From assembly GCA_009801085.1 (NCBI GenBank), contig VNWV01000081.1, forward strand, positions 1-13,344: 13,344 nt of DNA. Direction: 5' to 3'. The notes beneath the pieces were generated by a model, which had not been told where the DNA came from, searched no databases, and worked only from the letters and a program-made list of their open reading frames with translations. The stretch is from Lasiodiplodia sp. COLG20. Lineage: Eukaryota; Ascomycota; Dothideomycetes; Botryosphaeriales; Botryosphaeriaceae. This document shows, piece after piece, positions 6,311 through 13,344 of this stretch; position 1 is the first letter of the stretch, and the number at the start of each line of letters is the position of its first letter. The position numbers and the translations under genes were made by a program.

Positions 6311-7364
6311 GGTGGGGTTCAGGTTGCTAAACTAGCCGCTTGAGCTTTGGCAACGCAGACGGACTTTTTATAATTAAGCTGCAATTGCTGCTGCCTAGCG
6401 CTCTCTTAGATAGAAACTTTACTGATACAAAGCGCAGCCTTGTATGAACTAGTGCCCTTGCGCTGTTAGCCGTGATCCTTTGCCCATTCTTCTGTAGCAC
6501 CCTTGGCTTCCTACAGCGTATCCGTGGTATCGTAGGCGCGCGGGTAAGAAAGGCCGTACTATGGTTGGGTATATAAGTAACGTTAGCGCGGATCTTTCGG
6601 TAGGGAAAGGCGAGGCTTCCTGCAGGACGAATGTTTAGTCTAATTGGCTGGAATGGCGTCGGCAAGGCCCATTTCCCCCTTGGTGCAAGAACTACGCTAA
6701 CATTACTTATACCTTCTACAGTTAGGCCATCGGTGAAGGTAGTGGTGGTGATGGTGGGCCGCGCGGCGGCTAGGGGGTTACCCCGCCATCGGCCCCGTGC
6801 GGTGCGCTCGGCCGCTCCGAGCGACACAACATCGTTAGTAGTCGAAAAATCATGCAACTTTCATAAACGCTTGCGCAATGTGTAAAAACTTTTTATAGGG
6901 ATTTGCCCGAGGTTTAGGCAACGGTGCAGATGGTACAGGCCGCTGCAGCCGCTATAGGACGGCATGCGGGCGATTTTGACGTTCCTCGCCTAGAAAAGGG
7001 TCTGTCCTTCTTGATAAATTCACCCGGGGCAGGGGGGCCGCATCCTCGGCGGTCGGCAGAGACTTAAGCACCTCGTTCATGTCTAGGCAGTCCGTCAGCT
7101 TCTTATTGCTTTGCGGCTATATTTATCAGAGCACACTTACTTTCACTGCCTCCAAAATACACAGATTCCTCGAATTTGCCAGCAGCGACCTGCGAATCAC
7201 GGCTGGCCGACACGCCGCTGATGACCTGACATAGAAGAATTACTCAACATCGTATAAAGTTACCGCCGTTGCGTTGATGGAATATAAAAAACTCTCGGTC
7301 TTAGTTTGAGTTGCGCTGATGCTATAGTCAACAAGCAAATGCCTCGCCAAGCTTACCAGAGGGG
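6311..7364. other. Gene-poor stretch upstream of the ZZ gene
   Basis: The first few hundred bases should include the ZZ gene's promoter. A 176-residue minus frame (6327-6857) and an overlapping 84-residue plus frame (6631-6885) are open but resemble no family I know. The GC-rich run around 6750-6830 explains their openness. Around 6970-7230 both strands contain short protein-like stretches interrupted by stops, which suggests an old degraded gene or repeat that I cannot name. Confidence 0.35.
6567..6713. repeat. Inverted repeat around a TATATAA-containing arm
   Basis: GGGTATATAAGTAACGTTAG (6567-6586) pairs with the inverse of CTAACATTACTTATACC (6697-6713), with one mismatch and a 2-base indel, enclosing about 105 bp. 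A small TCCTGCAGGA palindrome lies inside. It may be a diverged MITE-like unit or a pair of divergent promoter elements. Confidence 0.45.
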
Positions 7365-7440
7365 CAGAGCTAAGAGATGCGCAACGACTGGTCCAAACCC
7401 CTCAGCTTCGCCTCAGCTGAATTATAACACGTTAGCGCTT
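7365..7440 (+). repeat. 75-bp hairpin repeat, diverged copy 1
   Basis: Aligned by eye with 7966-8040: about 18 differences and one gap over 76 positions. The central CAGCTTCGCCTCARCT part is almost unchanged. Its terminal inverted repeats have decayed (CAGAGCTAA against TTAGCGCTT). The flanks of the two copies do not match, so the repeat itself, not a larger duplication, was copied. Confidence 0.6.
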
Positions 7441-7965
7441 AAGTATAGCCCCAGTCGAAGAGAAAAATGGTACGTCTAACGCCACAGCTGGGTGCCTGTC
7501 GCTTGCTTGCGACTAAACCAAATTCGGGATGGTAAAAATTCCGAGCGGGAGAAAAGGCAGGCCACGTCACATGTTGCCTTTGACGTGGGGACCAGGCCTA
7601 TCTCCTGCGAGACCGCTGCTTAGTTGATAGTAAGATATCCGTGCACGTAGGTAAGCCTTACAACTCGTGTTAATGAAATCGCTAACGACGTAGATCATGT
7701 TGTTCCCGCTCCCGCTGACGCAAGCATCTAGATGCATCCGTCCCGAATGGTAGAGTTGATCGCGTTATAAAACAGGTTTTAAGGATTCAATGTGATTAAG
7801 CGGATCGCTCCTTTTTCTATTTATGGAAAATAAGCCGACGCAGTCACAACGCGCTGGAATGATGCAACCGTGGTATACAGAATTAGAGCGGTGCTAATGG
7901 GCTGCTAATTAGGTTGGCAAAGTGGATAGCTACAGCGCTACTGGAGGCAAGGGTTGCGCGCCCCG
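7441..7965. other. Spacer between the two hairpin repeats
   Basis: No coding frame is supported. An 8-bp inverted pair CCACGTCA/TGACGTGG (about 7562-7588) contains CRE-like TGACG cores in opposite orientation. Nothing else is seen. Confidence 0.35.
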
Positions 7966-8040
7966 CAGCGCTAAGACATATGCGATAACTGGTTGCAACC
8001 CTTCAGCTTCGCCTCAACTAAGTGCAACGCGTTAGCGCTG
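7966..8040 (+). repeat. 75-bp hairpin repeat, copy 2, with perfect 9-bp terminal inverted repeats
   Basis: Begins CAGCGCTAA and ends TTAGCGCTG, a perfect 9-bp inverted pair. Inside are GGTTGCAACC and the shared CAGCTTCGCCTCAACT core. The 7-bp stem made by the ends and the total length recall a tRNA, but the internal boxes and anticodon arm do not fit. It lies about 90 bp upstream of the Helo_like_N relic. Confidence 0.6.
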
Positions 8041-8127
8041 GGATATAGCTCGCTTCCTTCCTCCACAACAAGCGTTCCCATGCCTTTACTAAGTAGCACT
8101 CTCTTCTTCTTATTAAATGGTCCTACG

Positions 8128-9062
8128 ATGATTATCGACCCCTTAGCACCACCACCTCTATTATAGGCATCGTCACGGCACCTGCTTAGAGCGTCCAGCT
8201 CCTCGCCGCGACCATCGACAATATTAAAGACGCTTCCGACACTGTTAAAAGTATTAGTGCAGACCTTCAAGAAGCCCAACCAGTGCTGTAAGCCCTGGAT
8301 CAAGCATTACAAACCGGTTCCCCGTAGATCACCTTTAGTAGTCCTATTATGTGTGCTATCGATAACTATAGTGAAGCATGCGAGGCATTTCAGTCACAGG
8401 TCGAGCGTCGGATGAGGCATTCTACAGATGAAAGAACGCAGCTTAACGACTTATAAAGGCACTCTTAACGTAGCGCTTACCACAGCGACAATATACTTAT
8501 ACTCACACCTTCTATATGAACGGACATTAATTTCTGTAATATGTAGTCATAGGATTACCACGTCCCGACAAGACAATCTGACAAAAGAGGATGAGAGTGA
8601 GATGCTCGAAGACCACGAGTTCAGTGTTCTCCGAAAGCTCGCCTAAATAGACAATAAAGCGGCTGAAAATAAGAGCAGTCTGCTGCAGCTCGCGGTGTAC
8701 GGCAGCAGCGGGTCAAGCCATGGATCGGAGCAGAGTAGATAGAAACTGATTCAAGGGCTAGAAAGGCAGCAAGCCGCCAATACTGCCTTTAAGAAAATTT
8801 GCGAGGAGGCCCTCTCAAAAACAGTGCATGAACTCACAGCATGAAGATCAAAGGCATCAGAGCGACAAACTATAGCTCGGCTCTAACGGGATTTATAAAC
8901 ACATCCGGAGAAGAATTGAAGATTAAGCAGGATATCTCTAACGTTACCGCTGATGGCCGGAGTGTGGCAGTTCCTGGAGTCGTCAAGAACATGGATTTCA
9001 AATACTTACGTCCAGGTGGGTCAGGCGGAATAGGCCATGATGAGGTCCGCAGGGAGCCATAG
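8128..9062 (+). pseudogene. Helo_like_N-type protein (fungal STAND/HET-associated N-terminal domain), broken
   Basis: The likely start is ATG at 8128, followed by a one-base frame change near DPL/STT. The next frame reads TTTSIIGIVTAPA, then LLAATIDNIKDASDTVKSIS and ADLQEAQPVL. It continues SSPIMCAIDNYSEACEAFQS. This helical pattern is the one I associate with the fungal N-terminal domain called Helo_like_N, found on NOD-like (STAND) proteins and used in incompatibility or cell-death signalling. Stops interrupt at 8187, 8289, 8325 and 8454. A frame change leads to 8452-8646 (LNVALTTATIYLY, EDHEFSVLRKLA), then a stop, and on to QLAVYGSSGSSHGSEQS and a further stop. A last frame change gives 8841-9062 (IKGIRATNYSSALTGFINTS, VAVPGVVKNMDF, GGIGHDEVRREP). 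Only the N-terminal signalling part is present. No NACHT or NB-ARC motif is seen downstream. At least three frame changes and seven stops show a dead gene. Confidence 0.75.
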
Positions 9063-9984
9063 GAGCTGGGAACTAGAGAAGATAATGCTATTATATAGAA
9101 TTAGCGCTTGATGTCTTTGGCTAATGTTACCAGATCTCTTACTAGAAAACTCCCAACGAGCACCTATCCCAACTTCATGTGCTGGACGTCAACTTTGATA
9201 CAAATTCCAAGCTCTTTGCCGGTTGACTATGCCACTATTCGCGAGCCTCAAGGTTCTTCTGCCTAAGTACATCAAGCGGTAAGAGTGAACGGTAGGCAAT
9301 GAAATTCTTAAGGGTGGGTTTTAGAAGGCCTGTGATGTGATATTGTTGGACGACTCTAACCTCGAGAAAGTCCAAAATAGAGTGGAACGAGGCACTTTAG
9401 AATGCTAAAAGTAAGCCACACTCTTTTACACTACCTACTATATAACTTATACGGACATTGATACCTCAACTAGGCATTCCCACTGTAGCACGTACGCCGT
9501 CAGCTTTGGCGCCGTATCTGGCGCTTCTAAAGCCGTACTTGGACCACAACGTTGCGTTTGCCCGCCTGCCGAACGCTCTTGATGGAATTCGCGCTTGATC
9601 GGTCGAATCATTGATGAATTGAGTGTCTTGCTTGTTGTTTTCATCTACTTGGTGTTGAACCCAAAGTCGTCTCAGAATGAGTGACTAAGCTAATAAACTT
9701 ATCCAATAGCAAACAATGGAGGTGACTAAGCTCATATTCCATCAGCTCTACATCCTACCATCCGGTTTTTGGAAAGCTATCGAGCTAGCTTTCGTAATCT
9801 AGCTCTCCGCGTAGACTAGTGAGCTTGCTAGGATCCGAGAAATAGCTGATAACGTTATAGCCCAGAATCGAAAGGTCTGTGACGTGCAAATGTAGAATAG
9901 GACCCTTCACTAGCGATGACCGATTGTATAAAAAGATTGAAGAGCATTGAGAATGACCTACCGAAATTTCGCCTAAGAGGCTTA
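9063..9984. other. Degraded sequence between Helo-like relic and Fot1/pogo element
   Basis: Short protein-like stretches appear on plus but are split by stops, for example KACDVILLDDSNLEKVQNR (about 9330-9385) and ELARIREIADNVIAQNRKVC (about 9821-9880). They may be remains of the coding region that once followed the Helo-like domain, now interrupted by the Fot1/pogo insertion, or of an unrelated gene. An 11-base direct repeat GTGACTAAGCT occurs near 9682 and 9722. No named feature is supported. Confidence 0.3.
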
Positions 9985-10100
9985 TCCAGAGCCTTGGCCG
10001 TGTGTTAGTTGTCCGGCGGGTCAACTATGGTCTAACTAAAGTTGGACTCCTCGCAAGCGAGGAGCTCACAGACTAATTGACACGCACACACCAATGAACA
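9985..10100 (+). repeat. Left 116-bp terminal inverted repeat
   Basis: Begins TCCAGAGCCTTGGCCGTGTG. It contains a perfect hairpin palindrome at 10047-10064 (arms CTCCTCGC/GCGAGGAG around AA). The palindrome and the 20 bases after it are identical in the right repeat. Confidence 0.9.
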
Positions 10101-10124
10101 AAATTTAATAAAATGCAACCACCT

Positions 10125-11090
10125 ATGAATAAGCCGCAACAGCGCAACAACTACAATGCCTAGCAATTACGCCGAATTGAGGAGCGGGTCCAACTGGCCC
10201 TGGACAAAGCTCGGACCTAGCTGGTCCTAAATATAAGCGAATCAGCTCGTGAATTTGACGTTCCTCGACTGCGTCTGTCACGCCGTTGGCATGGCATTGG
10301 AGCCAGAACAGACCGCCCACCACCACACAGTCGACTAACAGACGTCTGAGAGCTGGCCCTGGTCATCTACTGCAAAACTCTCGACGAAATTGGTATATTC
10401 TACCGCATTTATATGCTTGAAACAAGCGCCTTCTATTTACTAGTTCGTTTCTAACCTAATCCGGTAATACGGCCTCCGCCACTCGGCTATACGTGGGCAG
10501 GACGTTTTCTGAAGCGGCATCCAGAACTGGCAATTATTAAGTAGAAGCCAATTGAGCTTTTGCGAACTACCAGCCACGATCTAGATGTAATTCACCAGTA
10601 TTTTACAAAGATTCGCCGTGTTATCGACGAAAACGGTATTCAGCTTGCCGACATTTGGAACTACGATGAGACTGGCTGTCGAGTGGGTATTGGTGGCAGC
10701 CAGTGGATTATTATACTGGAACTGGATCGAAAAGTAGTCCTCGCTAGTGAAACTTGCCGTGATTTAGTTACCTGCTACGAGTGTATCAACGTTGTTGGCC
10801 GCGTGTTGCCGCTAACGGTCGTCTTGCTAGGTGCTAATATCTACAAGGCGTGGACTAACAACGACCTGCCTGGCGATTATCTACTTGCTAATTTGGACAA
10901 TGGCTATACGAATGACTTTTTAGCGCTTGAATGGATAAAGTATTTTAATAAAATGACTAAATTCAGTCGACTAGTGGTGAATTTAATGATTTCCTGTTTA
11001 TTGGTGTTTACGTGTCCATTAGTCTGTGAGCTCCTCGCTTGCGAGGAGTCTAACTTTAGTTGGACCGTAGTTGACCTGCTGGGCAACTAA
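10125..11090 (+). pseudogene. Fot1/pogo-like DDE transposase, stop-riddled and C-terminally deleted
   Basis: The transposase would cut and paste the element by a DDE catalytic triad. One frame runs from ATG 10125 to TAA 11090 without any frameshift but with stops at 10161, 10218, 10347, 10452 and 10542 (TAG, TAG, TGA, TAA, TAG). Segments in order: an N-terminal helix-turn-helix region (ESAREFDVPRLRLSRRW), the linker YCKTLDEIG, the CENP-B-like TWAGRFLKRHPEL, then IQLADIWNYDETG with the first catalytic Asp, and the core VLPLTVVLLGANIYKAW. After YFNKMTKF (about 10960) the family's second Asp (in LDGH-type sequence) and everything after it are missing. The frame continues into terminal-repeat sequence. 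No active enzyme can be made. The 176-residue open part (10560-11090) is a chance chimera. Confidence 0.85.
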
Positions 11091-11110
11091 CACACGGCCA
11101 AGGCTCCGGA
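10995..11110 (-). repeat. Right 116-bp terminal inverted repeat
   Basis: The inverse complement begins TCCGGAGCCTTGGCCGTGTG. The internal hairpin palindrome lies at 11031-11048. It contains the last 32 codons of the chimeric transposase frame, which stops at 11088-11090. Confidence 0.9.
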
Positions 11111-11584
11111 TAGGGTCCGAAACGCGTGGGAACGTTTTAACCTAGATGCGAATTACTAGGGATGGTGAGAATTACCAAAACGAGACTTCGGTCTTGGGGT
11201 AGAATACTTACATTATTTTCAAATTATGGGTCGAAATGAAGAAGGTTAAAAACAGTTCCAAGTATAGAGCTCCCTGTCTTTTATGTAACTATGGTTATCA
11301 CGTCAAGGCCGCAACGCTAAGAACTGTACCGCCCACCATCTATAAGTAAGCAAAACTACATTATAATGGTTAAATGGATGTGCTTGTGTTGGATTTGTGC
11401 GAGTAGACAGTGAATTAGCAGAAGCTACTGAAGAGTAAAGCTAGTGGTGGGGGAGAGTCCCCTTAAGCTACAATTCTTGGCCAGTGCGTAGCGGATAAGG
11501 CAACAAGGCATAAAGTTCGACAGCTTGTGTCAGACAGCGTTATCTTTTGCAAACGCTTTTACTCATTGTGAGCAAATATCTTTA
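11111..11584. other. Spacer between Fot1/pogo element and LINE relic
   Basis: No gene is supported. It contains small hairpins: GAGAC-TTCG-GTCTT at about 11182-11195, with a UUCG-type loop if transcribed, and GGGGA-GAG-TCCCC at about 11451-11464. Open frames here are short and lack any domain. Confidence 0.35.
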
Positions 11585-12330
11585 ATCAACACCACGATTA
11601 TTATCTACTTCCCCACGTTCTTTATCTCTATCTGCTCATATTCCTCGTGTATGTATACCACCGAAGGTAGCACAATATCGAGGAACAGCAGTGTCCAACT
11701 TCAACACCCGCACTGTTCAACAGCTTGTGAAGACGCTAATGCATGTCAGCAAATAGCCGCCCCTAGAATTTATGGATTGGATTGGATTGGTCTATTCAGG
11801 CTACGATATCTTCTGTGGAGACATGAGAGCCGTCCGTACTTTGCCACGTCATTCGCCCCTCTTTTGCCTTGCCTTCTCAGCCCTGCTCCGATTTATGATC
11901 GTGCGGCAGCTGTACCGCTCCACCAGCTCTATCCCGGCCGGATAGTCGTGCAGTCGACTTTAGAAACTAAATTACCGCCTTGACTACCCGCAGATCCGTT
12001 TTCCATCGCTCCTTTGGCCCATCAACCGGTTGCTTAGTCTGCCAGTCCTGCCTCCTACTCCACTCTCCAAGCATGAATAAGACATCATCCTGTCTTTTCC
12101 CTACCGCAACTACGCGATCGCCACTTGCCTATTGCCACTTCGGACATACTAGAAGAATGTGTCACACTGTCTCTATTCCCTATCCACACTCGCACTGTCC
12201 AGACTCCTCCTTCTACAGGTGGACAAGGATTGACCGGGGGAAGCTATGGTTAGTCCAGTACTATATGAGAATAGCCGTGCTTTCCGCATCGAGCTTGTTG
12301 TACGTAGTATGTGTTATCCTAGAAAGGCTG
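11585..12330 (-). mobile_element. Tad-like LINE retrotransposon, 3' end (C-terminus of ORF2 and 3' UTR)
   Basis: On minus, the coding remnant (12330 to 11878) is followed by a 3' UTR down to about 11585. That UTR is homologous to the separate fragment at 4558-4700. The upstream end fades out around 12330. Reverse transcriptase is not in the window, so either the copy was 5'-truncated or the rest has decayed beyond recognition in the GC-rich block. The two copies lie in opposite orientation and their UTRs differ at scattered sites, so neither looks recent. Confidence 0.7.
11878..12230 (-). pseudogene. LINE ORF2 C-terminal region (Cys-rich motif after RNase H), broken
   Basis: The minus frame reads EESGQCECG, then GIETV, HILLVCPKWQ and later LGEWSRRQDWQTKQ and FLKSTARLSGR. 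The pattern CxCGxGxETVxHxLLxCPxW is the hallmark of the zinc-binding motif at the C-terminus of many fungal Tad/I-clade LINE polyproteins. Stops at 12215-12213 (TAG), 12182-12180 (TAG), 12164-12162 (TGA), 12131-12129 (TAG) and 11969-11967 (TAG) break one continuous frame, which ends at TGA 11880-11878. The stops fit C-to-T or G-to-A decay. Confidence 0.75.
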
Positions 12331-12349
12331 CGTTCAACTTACAGGTGTG

Positions 12350-12760
12350 TTTCACCTAAGGGCTCGGCTTTGCCGCCGCCGCCTCCTCACGTCCGCAGGC
12401 GCCTGGCCCGGCTTTTCGTGCACATTCGACAGCTGGAGGTCGCCTAGGCGGCGCACTAGGCTGCGGAGATGCCGGCTACTGGTGCCGCTGGCTCAACTCG
12501 TAGTCGATGATCGAGTTGGAGAGGGCGAACGCGCGGCGGCGTGGCCCGAGGTAGCGGCTGCTGGGGGCGCGCCGGAGGAGGGATAGAGGCGGGCGGGGGG
12601 ATCGAGATCATTAAGGGCGCTGGTTCAGTGTCTCTGCATCTTTGCCGTGCGTGCCATTAGTCTAGCCCGGAAGAGCTATACGGTGGTGCCGTTGGCGCCA
12701 CGTCCTTGCACGGCGACCGCCGGTGCGGCCGGCGCGGCTCCGCCATATTATTGCTCGAGA
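12350..12760. other. GC-rich block without a recognised gene
   Basis: Markedly richer in G and C than its AT-rich neighbours, with a short GCC run at about 12372-12383 and several GGCGCG-type runs. Open frames on both strands look driven by composition. A CTCAACTCG-TAGTCGATGA-TCGAGTTGGAG hairpin (arms CTCAACTCG/CGAGTTGGAG) is seen at about 12491-12520. It could be a fragment of a GC-rich coding exon that escaped RIP, or the 5' part of a repeat. I cannot decide. Confidence 0.3.
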
Positions 12761-13120
12761 CTTCGGCCAGACGTGGCCGTTCATGCAGACAACCCTTAAA
12801 CTCGTAGTCGGAGGGATCGCCGGGTTAACTGTCGAGCCAGATGGTGATGGCGGACATGGCAATTTCTGGTTGTGCGGAGCCAAGTAATGGCAGCAGCACC
12901 GGTGGTGATGTTGCGCTCTGCACCTGCATAGTTGAATCCGGTCGGCGGGGCAACCGTGCCCTAAAACCTATACATTACTATAAGCAGCCAATTCTCTCAA
13001 CTTTTATCAGCTGCCATCTAGGTCATGCGCGGGAGGTAGGAGAAACGTTAAAACTCGGCCGCTGAAGTAGTAGCTTTCAATTACGTCGACTGCTTTTGAG
13101 TGTACATAGCCAACTTTGTT
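12761..13120. other. Stretch without a recognised gene
   Basis: A protein-like plus frame (TLKLVVGGIAGLTVEPDGDG then HGNFWLCGAK, about 12786-12885) ends in a stop. Its composition is not that of noise, but I recognise no family. After about 12960 the sequence is AT-richer and leads into the presumed promoter of the gene at 13295. Confidence 0.3.
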
Positions 13121-13127
13121 AGTTGTT

Positions 13128-13294
13128 CACGTGATGGACCCAGCTCCTGCACCACAGGAGAAACGATCAGTGAAAACCAATCAGCCCCAACCCAGCGCCT
13201 CCTGAGAAGCTACCCCGTCATAAACCAATCGGGCTCAAGGCATTACTATCAACTAGATTTTTTGAACACCGATTCGGCCCTCCCAGACCTTGCA
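13128..13294 (+). promoter_or_regulatory. Promoter/leader of the gene at 13295: CACGTG, two CCAAT boxes
   Basis: A CACGTG E-box lies at 13128-13133. CCAAT boxes lie at 13177-13181 and 13225-13229 in the same orientation, with AACCAATCRG context in both (48 bp apart). CCAAT is bound by the HAP/CBC complex in fungi. A pyrimidine-rich stretch (CGGCCCTCCCAGACC) precedes the start codon. The transcription start is unknown. Confidence 0.45.
13134..13205 (+). CDS. Possible upstream ORF, 23 codons
   Basis: ATG at 13134, overlapping the end of the E-box, to TGA at 13203-13205: MDPAPAPQEKRSVKTNQPQP and three more residues. It ends 89 bases before the ATG at 13295. If transcribed it would be a uORF in the leader, but it contains the first CCAAT box, so it may instead lie in untranscribed promoter. 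Confidence 0.25.
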   Translation: MDPAPAPQEKRSVKTNQPQPSAS

Positions 13295-13344
13295 ATGTCT
13301 GCAAGCGAAGATAGTGGAAGCGGATACGCGACCGTTGGCGCGTC
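13295..13344 (+). CDS. Start of a gene, 3' end cut by window edge
   Basis: ATG at 13295 opens a frame with no stop to the edge, reading MSASEDSGSGYATVGA. The Ser/Gly/Asp-rich start and the promoter-like region before it support a real gene. Sixteen codons do not allow a family call. Confidence 0.4.
   Translation, partial: MSASEDSGSGYATVGA

Larger units (their letters stand above)
9985..11110 (+). mobile_element. Fot1/pogo-like (Tc1/mariner superfamily) DNA transposon, deletion derivative of 1126 bp
   Basis: Bounded by TA at 9983-9984 and TA at 11111-11112, the target duplication of this superfamily. The left terminal repeat 9985-10100 and the inverse of 10995-11110 align without gaps over 116 bp with 11 differences, nine of them transitions. 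Between them lies a transposase relic in the same orientation. The element is non-autonomous: the transposase has five internal stops and lacks its C-terminal catalytic part, with the frame running directly into the right terminal repeat. The excess of transitions and the CAG-to-TAG type stops fit RIP. Confidence 0.9.

Noticed and set aside
6327..6857. 176-residue minus ORF as a real gene
   Set aside because: No domain, no promoter evidence, and openness explained by local GC-rich sequence; kept only as a note.
7966..8040. tRNA gene
   Set aside because: The 7-bp end stem and the length fit, but the A and B box order, D arm and anticodon arm do not on either strand.
7365..8040. Pair of LTRs around a retrotransposon
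   Set aside because: The repeats are only about 75 bp, have no TG...CA ends, and the 525 bp between them encode nothing.
7971..8303. 110-residue minus ORF (MIQGLQHWLGFLKV)
   Set aside because: Antisense to the Helo_like_N relic, whose plus frame is recognisable despite stops.
11525..12447. Two plus ORFs of 152 and 155 residues
   Set aside because: They are antisense to the LINE relic; the Cys/His-rich look of the plus frame reflects the LINE zinc motif read backwards.

Overview
The window looks like a repeat-rich, partly subtelomere-like stretch of a filamentous ascomycete (Pezizomycotina) nuclear genome. The grounds are short introns of 48-51 bp with GT...AG ends and CTRAY-type branch sites, fungal-specific protein modules (a fucose-lectin-like membrane protein, a bicupin oxalate decarboxylase, a ZZ-finger protein with the fungal GDRIGVWARA module, an OrsD/DUF3505-like relic, a Helo_like_N relic), and several decayed transposons. 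Many of their stop codons are explained by C-to-T changes (CAG/CAA to TAG/TAA), as expected from repeat-induced point mutation (RIP). No rRNA, tRNA, CRISPR or bacterial signal was seen. The genus cannot be fixed from the sequence.

Layout. 1-644 (minus) is the 5' part of a two-exon membrane-anchored fucose-lectin-like gene that runs off the left edge. 645-1721 holds its upstream region and no recognisable gene. 1722-2576 (minus) is the C-terminal half of an oxalate decarboxylase with two introns, a nonsense codon and no N-terminal half. The break coincides with the end of a 1.8-kb inverted-repeat element (2574-4409) that carries a broken OrsD/DUF3505-like zinc-finger gene. 4558-about 4745 is a short 5'-truncated LINE 3' end. 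4761-4973 is an unrecognised short ORF. 5070-5173 contains an inverted repeat and a perfect 24-bp palindrome combining CACGTG and TGASTCA sites. 5384-6310 (minus) is the only complete-looking gene, a 308-residue ZZ-finger protein. 6311-8127 is gene-poor and contains two copies of a 75-bp terminal-inverted repeat. 8128-9062 is a broken Helo_like_N (STAND/HET-associated) gene. 9985-11110 is a Fot1/pogo-like element with 116-bp inverted repeats, flanking TA and a stop-riddled, internally deleted transposase. 11585-about 12330 (minus) is the 3' end of a Tad-like LINE, whose 3' UTR matches the fragment at 4558. 12350-12760 is a GC-rich block without a recognised gene. A new gene appears to start at 13295 behind two CCAAT boxes and an upstream ORF.

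The genes do not form a pathway or cluster. The window is best read as a graveyard in which at least four kinds of mobile element (long-TIR OrsD element, Fot1/pogo, LINE, small hairpin repeat) have landed among host genes and broken some of them. The most unusual items are the OrsD-carrying inverted-repeat element with subterminal 15-bp repeats, the Fot1/pogo derivative whose TIRs each hold a perfect internal hairpin, and the interleaved E-box/AP-1 palindrome.
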